A stretch of DNA of 13,656 nt, from contig CANTGP010000032.1 in the NCBI GenBank assembly GCA_947653315.1, positions 1 through 13,656 of the forward strand, read 5' to 3'. This document shows positions 7,688-13,656 of the stretch, in pieces. The stretch's first letter is position 1, and each line of letters starts with the position of its first letter. The notes beneath the pieces are model-generated. The model was not told the origin of the DNA and ran no database searches. It saw only the letters and a list, made by a program, of their open reading frames with translations. Origin of the DNA: an uncultured Lachnospiraceae bacterium. Its GTDB lineage: Bacteria; Bacillota; Clostridia; Lachnospirales; Lachnospiraceae. The translations under genes and the position numbers were made by a program.

Positions 7688-9187
7688 ATGGAAGAATTGA
7701 AGATGGATTTGACCGATGAAAAGGTGGCGGAGCAGAGCAGGAACCTGACTGCGCTCACCGGTATTTGTATCATGAACGGGATTTTGACGGCGGCGTATTT
7801 GGTAGAGCTTTTAAAGGGTACCAGGTCGCCCCTGTCATACGCCATTGTGGCGTTTTGGTGTATTATGCCGAGCGTGGCGGCAGTGCTTGCGTACCGGCGC
7901 AAAAGGGATACGGTATGGGTGCGTTATATTGCCACCGTAGGGTTTATGGTTTTGTATACTTATGTCCGGTTTACCACGACGACGAATCTGGCATTTTGTT
8001 ATGTCATCGTTATTTATGTTATTCTGGCGGTATATGTGGACCGGAATCTTTCCATATTTTTAGGAAGTTTCGCGGTTCTCGTGAATATCATGCTGGTAGT
8101 TTACCGGGCGGCGACGGTGGGGCTGACCCCGCAGGAAATTACGGAAACGGAGATTATCATTGCCTGTCTTGTGCTGTCCAGTGTGTTTACGCTGATGGCG
8201 ATTTCCAAGATTTCAAAAATAAACCGCGCGAATATCAACCGGGCGGAGAAGGATAGGCAGCAGACGAACCAGTTGCTCGGTACGGTGCTGGAAGTGGCGG
8301 ATGCCATGGCAGGGGAAGTGGAAAAAGCCGCGGGGCAGACGGACCGGCTCAAACATTCCGTGGAGATGTCAAAGCGGGCGATGGAAGAACTGACGGGGGG
8401 CGCCAATGATGCGGTTGCCGCCATTACGGTACAGCAGAAAAATACGGAGGAAATCGATACCTACGTACAGGAAGTCGGCGGCGTGACGGCATCCATCATG
8501 GAAAGTGTGGACCGTGCGGAAGAATGTCTGACGGACGGGCAGCAGGCAATGGACAATCTGCTGCACCAGGTAAGCGTTTCGGAGGAAGCCAGCAGGCAGG
8601 TGGTGAAGGAAATGGATGAACTGCGGGAGTATGCGGACCGGATGCAGGGAATTATGGCACTCATCAGCAGCGTGGCATCCCAGACCAGCCTTCTCGCATT
8701 AAACGCCAGTATCGAGGCGGCGCGTGCCGGCGAGGCGGGACGGGGGTTTGCGGTGGTGGCTTCCGAGATTTCCGGTTTGGCAGGGCAGACCAGCAGCGCC
8801 ACGGGGGATATCCGTCCGCTGATTGAGAATATGACCAAGTCCTTAAACGAAGTGGTGAAATCCGTGGACGGGCTGTTGGAGAGCAACGGAATGCAGAACG
8901 GTTATGTCAATGACGCGGCGGAGAATTTCAAGAGAATCCACGGCAGCACCCAAAGTATTTTCGGACAGATGGACCGGCTGAAACATACGGTGGATGCGGT
9001 GTCCGGCGCGAACCGGATGATTATTAACAGTGTGGAAAATGTGTCAGCAGTGATGCAGGAAGTGACGGCAGGGGCAAACGAAACGCTGGAAGGAAGCCGG
9101 AGGAACTTAGACAGTGTGGCGGATATTGCGGGGATTATGGGAAGGATGAACGAAAGCGCGGAAAAACTCCGGGCGGCACATTCTTAA
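7688..9187 (+). CDS. methyl-accepting chemotaxis protein with multi-TM N-terminal sensor
   Basis: Chemoreceptor signalling protein of 499 aa, placed in the membrane. The start at 7688 follows GAGGGTG and AAGGAAAG ribosome-binding sequences. Residues about 20-170 hold about six hydrophobic helices ([20 protein letters not shown], then [45 protein letters not shown] and [17 protein letters not shown]). There is no large extracytoplasmic ligand domain and no convincing HAMP. The rest is a long coiled-coil signalling domain with the hairpin tip at about 326-375, including [20 protein letters not shown] and [11 protein letters not shown]. After this the usual EIRKLAEQS-type stretch reads EISGLAGQT (360-368), an unusual change close to where CheA/CheW bind. 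It sits among diguanylate cyclase genes, and its stop overlaps that of the convergent cyclase by 4 bases. No other che gene is present. Its stimulus and partner are unknown. Confidence 0.92.
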   Translation: MEELKMDLTDEKVAEQSRNLTALTGICIMNGILTAAYLVELLKGTRSPLSYAIVAFWCIMPSVAAVLAYRRKRDTVWVRYIATVGFMVLYTYVRFTTTTNLAFCYVIVIYVILAVYVDRNLSIFLGSFAVLVNIMLVVYRAATVGLTPQEITETEIIIACLVLSSVFTLMAISKISKINRANINRAEKDRQQTNQLLGTVLEVADAMAGEVEKAAGQTDRLKHSVEMSKRAMEELTGGANDAVAAITVQQKNTEEIDTYVQEVGGVTASIMESVDRAEECLTDGQQAMDNLLHQVSVSEEASRQVVKEMDELREYADRMQGIMALISSVASQTSLLALNASIEAARAGEAGRGFAVVASEISGLAGQTSSATGDIRPLIENMTKSLNEVVKSVDGLLESNGMQNGYVNDAAENFKRIHGSTQSIFGQMDRLKHTVDAVSGANRMIINSVENVSAVMQEVTAGANETLEGSRRNLDSVADIAGIMGRMNESAEKLRAAHS

Positions 9188-10230
9188 GCGTCGGCAACCA
9201 CCGTATTTTTCCCGCTCTGTTTCCCGCGGTACATGCGTTCGTCGGCAAGGTTTACCAGCGACGTGAAATCACAGGTTTCTTCGGTAAAGCTGACGCCGAA
9301 TGTGGCGGTTACGCGGAATTCGACGCCGGAATAGTGGAAATGGTAAGCCGCGACGGCTTTGCGGAGGTTTTGGATTTGTTCCAAAACCTCTTTTTTCGGC
9401 AGGTCGTGGATGAGCAGGACAAATTCTTCGCCGCCCCACCTGCCGATGTCCGTTTTGGGCGGACAGACGGTCTGCATAATCGTGGAAATGGTAAACAGTA
9501 CGTAATCGCCGCAGGAATGCCCGTAGGTGTCGTTGACGTGTTTGAAGTTGTCCACATCAATCATAATCAGGGCAGTGGAGAGGGAGGCTTCGTTTGCCCG
9601 GTTGAATTTTTCCAAAAGGTAGTTCCGCGTATAAAGCTGGGTTAAGTCGTCATGGTGCAGAAGCGACTGTAAGTTCTGGTTCTGTTCCATCAGTTCCTTT
9701 TTGGTGAAAATGGAGGAAATGTTGGAAATCAGCGCCGCATAGATGATAACGCCGAAACATGCCGTTGCGTTGAAAAGGTAGATGAAATTAAGCGCCGTTT
9801 CGGAGGAAATGGCGGCTATGGGCGCGTGTGTGTTGGAATACAGTTTCAGTCCCAAAAAAACAAACAGTTCCCCCACGGAGAAAAAGTAGGGGACGTAGAT
9901 ATTTTTATAGGGGCAGATATAGACCAGCGAGCAGAGGGCAATCAGATAGAAGGCATAGCCCGGCGCCCATCCCACGTAAACGGTAGTCAGGGAGGCGAAA
10001 AAAACGATTTCCGCGTGTACCGCCGATACGGTAAGCCGGTAGTGGCGGGGGGAAAGGGTGATTTTTGCCGCAAGGTAAAAAACGATGCTGAACAGGTTAT
10101 AGAAAAATAAGGGGTAAATATGCAGGATGCCGAATGTCGCGGCAATGATAATATGCGCGAATAAGGCAAGGTAGATGGCCTGGGAATATACGCTGTGTAC
10201 GCTGGCAGGCTTTTGTGTATGTTCTTTCAT
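9184..10230 (-). CDS. six-TM membrane GGEEF diguanylate cyclase (minus strand)
   Basis: Predicted membrane enzyme of 348 aa making cyclic di-GMP in the cytoplasm. Residues about 15-175 contain about six hydrophobic helices with short loops, including [20 protein letters not shown] (from 86). The helical linker [15 protein letters not shown] leads to the GGDEF domain: [18 protein letters not shown], the metal/substrate loop [20 protein letters not shown], active-site GGEEF (266-270) and the terminal [16 protein letters not shown]. The RxxD inhibitory site is missing (sequence before the active site is PPKTDIGRW), so product inhibition through it is not expected. AGGAAGG lies 10 bases before the ATG. 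The stop codon shares the palindrome TTAA with the stop of the chemoreceptor gene. It is divergent from a second, similar cyclase at 10579. Catalytic activity is likely from the intact motifs; the signal is unknown. Confidence 0.92.
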   Translation of the reverse strand: MKEHTQKPASVHSVYSQAIYLALFAHIIIAATFGILHIYPLFFYNLFSIVFYLAAKITLSPRHYRLTVSAVHAEIVFFASLTTVYVGWAPGYAFYLIALCSLVYICPYKNIYVPYFFSVGELFVFLGLKLYSNTHAPIAAISSETALNFIYLFNATACFGVIIYAALISNISSIFTKKELMEQNQNLQSLLHHDDLTQLYTRNYLLEKFNRANEASLSTALIMIDVDNFKHVNDTYGHSCGDYVLFTISTIMQTVCPPKTDIGRWGGEEFVLLIHDLPKKEVLEQIQNLRKAVAAYHFHYSGVEFRVTATFGVSFTEETCDFTSLVNLADERMYRGKQSGKNTVVADA

Positions 10231-10290
10231 GTATCCGAATCCTTCCTGTAGGTGGTTTTATTCCATAATAATTCCGGACGAAATCTTTCT

Positions 10291-10321
10291 GGGTACCATG
10301 GACGTTTCATACATGGTACCC
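10291..10321. promoter_or_regulatory. 10-bp perfect inverted repeat at the minus-strand cyclase start: operator or leader hairpin
   Basis: GGGTACCATG (10291-10300) and CATGGTACCC (10312-10321) are perfect complements around an 11-base loop. On the minus strand the repeat begins right after the -10 box (10331-10326), covering about -2 to +29 of the transcript. This is a classic position for a repressor operator; the same sequence would also form a stable leader hairpin in RNA. The bound factor is unknown. Confidence 0.65.
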
Positions 10322-10325
10322 GTCC

Positions 10326-10354
10326 ATTATACTATCTTTTGGGGAAAAGTGGAA
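10326..10354 (-). promoter_or_regulatory. promoter for the minus-strand GGEEF cyclase
   Basis: On the minus strand TATAAT lies at 10331-10326. The -35 is poor (TTCCAC at 10354-10349, 17-base spacer), so the promoter may need an activator or be weak. The start would be near 10319, giving a leader of about 90 bases that contains the 10-bp inverted repeat. Confidence 0.55.
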
Positions 10355-10393
10355 TATTTTTTATGGGATTTACGGGCGGAAACGTAACGGCTC

Positions 10394-10488
10394 AGCCTGA
10401 AGGTTGTGTTGGGGGGCGGACGCACGGGCAGGGCGCTCCATTTCTTCCTTCTGCGTCCGCTCCGCCCACGGACACGGCATTTCAGGTT
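10394..10488. repeat. long imperfect palindrome between divergent cyclase promoters
   Basis: The outer arms AGCCTGAA (10394-10401) and TTCAGGTT (10481-10488) pair, with one G.T wobble. The inner arms GCGGACGCA (10416-10424) and TGCGTCCGC (10452-10460) are perfect complements. The mid-stem is partly matched (GGGGG against TCCGCCC) and the loop is 27 bases (10425-10451). There is no T run after it, so it is not a clear terminator. It lies 28 bases before the -35 of the plus-strand cyclase and 40 bases beyond that of the minus-strand cyclase. It could be a dispersed palindromic repeat or a regulatory site. Confidence 0.7.
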
Positions 10489-10515
10489 AAAACTGATTGC
10501 CATAGGATATATAAG

Positions 10516-10544
10516 TTGCGTATTGCCGCCGGTTGGGATATAAT
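10516..10544 (+). promoter_or_regulatory. promoter for the plus-strand GGEEF cyclase
   Basis: TTGCGT (10516-10521) and TATAAT (10539-10544) have a 17-base spacer. Transcription should start near 10551, leaving a short leader of about 28 bases with a GGGGGG ribosome-binding site. This fixes the start of the downstream gene at 10579, because the longer open frame from 10252 begins well before the promoter. Confidence 0.75.
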
Positions 10545-10578
10545 ATTAACATTAGGAAGGGATACGCAGGGGGGTAAA

Positions 10579-11664
10579 ATGATACAGAACTTAAAGAGGA
10601 TTATCTTTCAGGATGTACAGAACGAAAACGAAACGAAAAAAGTTTCCGTTATTTTAAGGCTGAATGCCATTACCATGTGCATTTATTTTTTATGTCTTTT
10701 ATGTTCTTTTTTCTTCACGGGCAGGCTGGAACTGGTGCTTTGGTGTGTGCCTTGTTTTTGTGCGTTTGTGGCGGCATTTTATACGACATACTTAAATAAA
10801 ACAAGGCTGGCGGTTTTGGTTTCTTTTGTCATCATGGTATGCTGGGTCGTTGGTTTCGTGTGGGAATTCGGATGGAACTGCGGTGCGCAGCATTTCATTT
10901 TTGTGTTGGTGGTGTTGTGTTTTACGGTGTCTTATGTAAAGATCAGGTGGAAGATTGCCATGGCTGCCGCAGCGTGTATCCTGCGTCTGCTGCTGTATGC
11001 CTATACCACGCTGAACGCGCCGCACTGTGTGCTGGGGACCGGTTTCAGCGCCATATTCCAGGTGATTAATACCGTGTTTATTTTTCTTGCCATTGCCCTG
11101 ATTCTTACGGTATTTTCCAAGGATTCGCAGGAAATGGAATACAAGCTCATGCAGTATAACGAAAAACTGCAGGAACAGGCGTCTTTGGATCCTCTGACGG
11201 GTCTGCGCAACCGCCGGAGCATGAATGAATATTTTGAAAAGGTATCCGAGGATTATGCCAGGGGGAAGATGGATAATATGTCCATCGCCATCGGGGACAT
11301 TGACTTTTTCAAACGGGTCAACGATACATACGGGCATGAATGCGGGGATTTGGTGCTTAAGAACCTTGCGGAGATTTTTAAGGAGAACATGGAAAAGCGC
11401 GGTGTGGTAAGCCGTTGGGGCGGGGAGGAATTTTTGTTCGTTTTCTATAACCTGAACGGGGATGAGGCGTTGGTATTCCTGGCATCCATGAGGGAAAAAC
11501 TGAAAAAGATGCGCATACCGTATAAAGAAAATATCATTGCAGTGACGATGACGTTCGGATTGTGTGAATTTGATTTCCGTCAGGGAGTGGATTATTCCGT
11601 GAACGAGGCGGATGAGAAACTTTACCGGGGGAAGGAATCGGGCAGGGACCGGATTGTTTATTGA
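10579..11664 (+). CDS. six-TM membrane GGEEF diguanylate cyclase (plus strand)
   Basis: Predicted membrane enzyme of 361 aa producing cyclic di-GMP. The start at 10579 is supported by AGGGGGG just upstream and the promoter at 10516-10544. Residues about 25-185 form about six hydrophobic helices (AITMCIYFLCLLCSFFF, LAVLVSFVIMVCWVVGFVW, FIFVLVVLCFTVSYV, INTVFIFLAIALILTVF). GWNCG at 98-102 parallels GWAPG in the minus-strand cyclase. The coiled linker YKLMQYNEKLQEQ leads to LDPLTGLRNRRSMNEYF, the substrate loop GDIDFFKRVNDTYGHECGD, active-site GGEEF (281-285) and the terminal EADEKLYRGKESGRDRIVY. The RxxD inhibitory site is not present (EKRG lies at that position). The sensor half is rich in cysteine and tryptophan. 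No terminator is visible before the zinc-ribbon gene 85 bases downstream, so read-through is possible. The signal is unknown. Confidence 0.92.
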   Translation: MIQNLKRIIFQDVQNENETKKVSVILRLNAITMCIYFLCLLCSFFFTGRLELVLWCVPCFCAFVAAFYTTYLNKTRLAVLVSFVIMVCWVVGFVWEFGWNCGAQHFIFVLVVLCFTVSYVKIRWKIAMAAAACILRLLLYAYTTLNAPHCVLGTGFSAIFQVINTVFIFLAIALILTVFSKDSQEMEYKLMQYNEKLQEQASLDPLTGLRNRRSMNEYFEKVSEDYARGKMDNMSIAIGDIDFFKRVNDTYGHECGDLVLKNLAEIFKENMEKRGVVSRWGGEEFLFVFYNLNGDEALVFLASMREKLKKMRIPYKENIIAVTMTFGLCEFDFRQGVDYSVNEADEKLYRGKESGRDRIVY

Positions 11665-11749
11665 GGTTTGCCATAATTTTGGGGGAGTTTGGCGGGAGCG
11701 GAGAGGAATAAAGAAAGAATAAAAAAAGAATATAAAAAGAGGGAAAAAG

Positions 11750-12733
11750 ATGTTTTTCAGGTGTAAAAACTGCGGCGGGAATACCGTTTACAGCCCGGAG
11801 CATAAGAAAATGTTCTGTCCCCACTGCGACGGGACGGACAGCGGGGAACGGGAGGCGGGAAACGGACAGTGGGAATGCGCCAACTGCGGCGCGGCTTTGG
11901 AGGTGGGGGAATATGCTTCCACCTGCAAATGCGAATACTGCGGGAGTTATTTCATTATGGATGACAGGGTGGACGGGAAATACCGTCCCCATTGGATTCT
12001 GCCTTTTCAGATGGGGAAGGAACGTGTGGTAGGGAAGATGAAGCAGGAATGGAAACGCCGGATTTTCACGCCGGACAGTTTCCTTTCCGAAGCCACGTTG
12101 GAGGAAATGAAGGGGATGTATGTTCCTTTTTGGATGTATGATTATGCTGCCCGGTGTGTGTATGTGGGAACGGGGACAAAAGTGCGCGTATGGGTAAGCG
12201 GGGATACGGAATATACGGAGACTTCCTACTATCATGTGGAGCGGGGGATGGATATTGACTTCGACCGGATACCGGTGGATGCTTCGCTGGAGATGGATGA
12301 CGCTACCATGGATTTGATGGAGCCGTTTGACTACGGACAGTTGGGACCGTTTGCGGAAGAATATATGTCCGGTTTTTACGGGGAAGTTTATAACATGGGT
12401 GCGGACGAATTGGCAGACAGGGCAGTGAAAAGGGTGTCGGAGGATGCCGGACGCCTGCTGATGGGAACCGTGTCGGGGTATGCCACGCTACGGCAGGAGC
12501 GCAAGGATGTGGACATAAAAGGGAACGGCGTACATTACGCGCTGCTTCCGGTATGGAGGTACCGTTACCGTTACCGGGATAAGGATTATGATTTTTACAT
12601 AAACGGCCAGACGGGGAAAATAGTGGGGACGACGCCGGTATCCCAAAAGAAGGTACTGGCATATGGTGGAACAGTGTTTGCCGTGCTTTGGGCAGCGCTG
12701 TCTTTGCTGCTGCATATTGTGGAGGTGGTTTAA
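11750..12733 (+). CDS. zinc-ribbon membrane protein (YdjG-like)
   Basis: Protein of 327 aa starting with two zinc ribbons: C5-x2-C8 with C23-x2-C26, and C43-x2-C46 with C61-x2-C64 (Cys59 is an extra). A soluble middle region follows, with PHWILPFQMGKE near 84-95, MYVPFWMYDY near 123-132 and a late LLPVWRYRYRYRDKDYDFYI. The C-terminus is a single hydrophobic helix (about 304-326, YGGTVFAVLWAALSLLL), which suggests a tail-anchored membrane protein with cytoplasmic zinc ribbons. GAGGG lies a few bases before the start. Its stop overlaps the next start by one base (TAATG), so the two are translationally coupled. The pair resembles B. subtilis ydjG-ydjH, part of the SigW-controlled pspA (ydjF)-ydjGHI operon. 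I infer a role in membrane-stress protein assembly; this is based on family and gene order recalled, not on a search. It is often labelled TFIIB-type zinc ribbon, which does not imply a transcription role. Confidence 0.8.
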   Translation: MFFRCKNCGGNTVYSPEHKKMFCPHCDGTDSGEREAGNGQWECANCGAALEVGEYASTCKCEYCGSYFIMDDRVDGKYRPHWILPFQMGKERVVGKMKQEWKRRIFTPDSFLSEATLEEMKGMYVPFWMYDYAARCVYVGTGTKVRVWVSGDTEYTETSYYHVERGMDIDFDRIPVDASLEMDDATMDLMEPFDYGQLGPFAEEYMSGFYGEVYNMGADELADRAVKRVSEDAGRLLMGTVSGYATLRQERKDVDIKGNGVHYALLPVWRYRYRYRDKDYDFYINGQTGKIVGTTPVSQKKVLAYGGTVFAVLWAALSLLLHIVEVV

Positions 12734-13626
12734 TGAAGCAGTATGTCCGTTATTTTAAGTGGTATTTTATGGCCGTGGCCGTGCTGGCAGCCGTTTACGG
12801 CGGGATTTTACTCGTCCATGGCAGTTCGGACTATGGGGAGCGCAGGAACGGGGAATGCATGACGGAAGAACGTGTGTTTGATTATGGGGAAGTGCTGTCC
12901 GAGAAGGAGGAGAGCAAGCTGCGGGAACTGATAGAAAAGCGGGAGCGGCAGACCGGCTGTGATATTGTGCTTGTGACTTTAAATGAGTCTTTAAAGGAAT
13001 ATGCCAGGGAGAAAGAGCCGGATGTTCCGTACGGGGAATTTGTCCGGGTGTTTGCGGAGGATTTTTACGACAAAAACGGGTTCGGTTATGACAAGCCCGT
13101 GGGGGACGGCGTGCTGTTGGTGGATAACTGGTACCGGGAGAATGACGGGAATGTTTATACGTGGCTCTGTGCGGTGGGCAGGCCGGACCGGAAATACGGG
13201 CTGGACGGGATGAACCACCTGCTGGACAATGTGTACCGCTATGTGGAGAGCAACCCGTACCGTGCATACCGGACTTATATCAATGAATTTTACCACGATA
13301 TGACGGGAAGCGGGAGGAATACGGTTTATCTGGCGGGAAAGGATACGATGCCGTTTGCGGCGGCTTTGATAGGGATGCTTTTGTTTCTGGCATTTCATTG
13401 GGGCAGCAAAAAGGGGGAGAAGACCGTGACGGCATCCACTTACGTGGAAGGGGGAAAACCGCGGCTTCACAGGAAAGAAGATGTGCTGGTAAATAAGGTG
13501 GTGGCAAAGCGGCGGATTCAGACGAACGGCGGACACGGAGGCAGCGGCAGCAGAAGCAGTGGCAGTAGAAGCGGCGGGACACATGGGCATGGGGGACACC
13601 ATGGAGGAGCCGGACACCATAGGTAG
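12733..13626 (+). CDS. TPM-domain membrane protein with Gly/Ser/His-rich tail (YdjH-like)
   Basis: Protein of 297 aa. The start at 12733 follows GGAGGTGG with ideal spacing and overlaps the preceding stop; the in-frame ATG at 12688 lies inside the zinc-ribbon gene and has no good ribosome site. An N-terminal hydrophobic helix (about 9-28) is followed by a TPM domain (about 45-185) of the YgcG/Psb32 type: VFDYGEVLSEKEESKLRELI, then GCDIVLVTL, FAEDFYDKNGFG and GDGVLLVDN. A second helix lies near 205-223 (PFAAALIGMLLFLAF). The basic tail ends in a low-complexity Gly/Ser/Arg/His segment (265-297) with about eight histidines, which could bind metal. Many TPM proteins end in Gly-rich tails; this one is unusually His-rich. 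TPM domains have been linked to membrane-protein maintenance and a reported phosphatase activity, but no enzymatic role is proven here. It likely works with the zinc-ribbon protein. A SPFH/flotillin gene (ydjI-like) would be expected beyond the window. Confidence 0.82.
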   Translation: MKQYVRYFKWYFMAVAVLAAVYGGILLVHGSSDYGERRNGECMTEERVFDYGEVLSEKEESKLRELIEKRERQTGCDIVLVTLNESLKEYAREKEPDVPYGEFVRVFAEDFYDKNGFGYDKPVGDGVLLVDNWYRENDGNVYTWLCAVGRPDRKYGLDGMNHLLDNVYRYVESNPYRAYRTYINEFYHDMTGSGRNTVYLAGKDTMPFAAALIGMLLFLAFHWGSKKGEKTVTASTYVEGGKPRLHRKEDVLVNKVVAKRRIQTNGGHGGSGSRSSGSRSGGTHGHGGHHGGAGHHR

Positions 13627-13630
13627 GGGG

Positions 13631-13650
13631 ATGCGCCGCCTTGGCGGCAT
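13631..13650 (+). terminator. GC-rich hairpin after the TPM gene, possibly a terminator cut by the window edge
   Basis: ATGCGCCGCC (13631-13640) pairs with GGCGGCAT (13643-13650) around TT, with one bulged G. It begins 5 bases after the stop. Only six bases (ATTCCT) are visible after it, so a T run can be neither confirmed nor excluded. The loop is very short. Confidence 0.35.
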
Positions 13651-13656
13651 ATTCCT

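Noticed and set aside
10252..10578. 109-residue N-terminal extension of the plus-strand cyclase
   Set aside because: The extension runs through two palindromes and the promoter at 10516-10544, and its start has no ribosome site. The sequence does not look like a domain.
10231..10578. c-di-GMP riboswitch (GEMM type) before the cyclase genes
   Set aside because: The leaders are short and I could not find the conserved GEMM core or a tetraloop-receptor arrangement. The structures seen are simple inverted repeats.
1..13656. CRISPR array, tRNA/rRNA gene, insertion sequence or attachment site
   Set aside because: No regularly spaced direct repeats, no tRNA-like cloverleaf or rRNA sequence, and no transposase or integrase reading frame were seen on either strand.

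Overview
The window looks like a chromosome segment from a Gram-positive Clostridia member, most likely Lachnospiraceae. The signs are strong purine-rich Shine-Dalgarno sites, TTGNNN-17-TATAAT and TGGTANAAT promoters, several GGDEF proteins with family-specific sensor domains, and a Bacillota-type SWIM/SNF2 helicase. Hand counts give about 38% GC at the left edge (1-271) and roughly 52-60% in coding lines sampled further right. This assignment rests on style, not on a database match.

Layout: (1) 2-271 is the 3' end of a HAD/Cof-type phosphatase. (2) 522-2876 encodes a cytoplasmic diguanylate cyclase (DGC) with an N-terminal LacI-type sugar-binding-protein fold. (3) A convergent apbE (FAD:protein FMN transferase lipoprotein) lies at 2895-3932. 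(4) A divergent control region at 3933-4255 holds two promoters and a perfect 24-bp inverted repeat. (5) A SWIM zinc-finger SNF2 helicase lies at 4256-7558. (6) A six-TM chemoreceptor-like protein lies at 7688-9187, and its stop overlaps that of (7), a six-TM GGEEF cyclase on the minus strand (9184-10230). (8) A second divergent control region at 10231-10578 holds two promoters, a 10-bp operator-like inverted repeat and a long imperfect palindrome. (9) A second six-TM GGEEF cyclase lies at 10579-11664. (10) A tight two-gene unit at 11750-13626 encodes a zinc-ribbon membrane protein and a TPM-domain membrane protein. It resembles the Bacillus ydjG-ydjH pair of the PspA envelope-stress operon.

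How it works together: the main theme is signalling. Three predicted cyclic-di-GMP synthases have different inputs, one soluble ligand-binding fold and two related membrane sensors. All three keep catalytic GGDEF/GGEEF motifs and all lack the RxxD feedback site. A membrane chemoreceptor sits between them. No phosphodiesterase (EAL/HD-GYP), PilZ effector or c-di-GMP riboswitch is visible, so the output is elsewhere. The helicase and apbE look like independent single-gene units.

Most of the genes are recognisable families. The least explained sequence is in the two divergent intergenic regions, where palindromes sit between back-to-back promoters. I found no clear evidence for a wholly new system. 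No CRISPR array, tRNA, rRNA, insertion sequence or transposase was seen.
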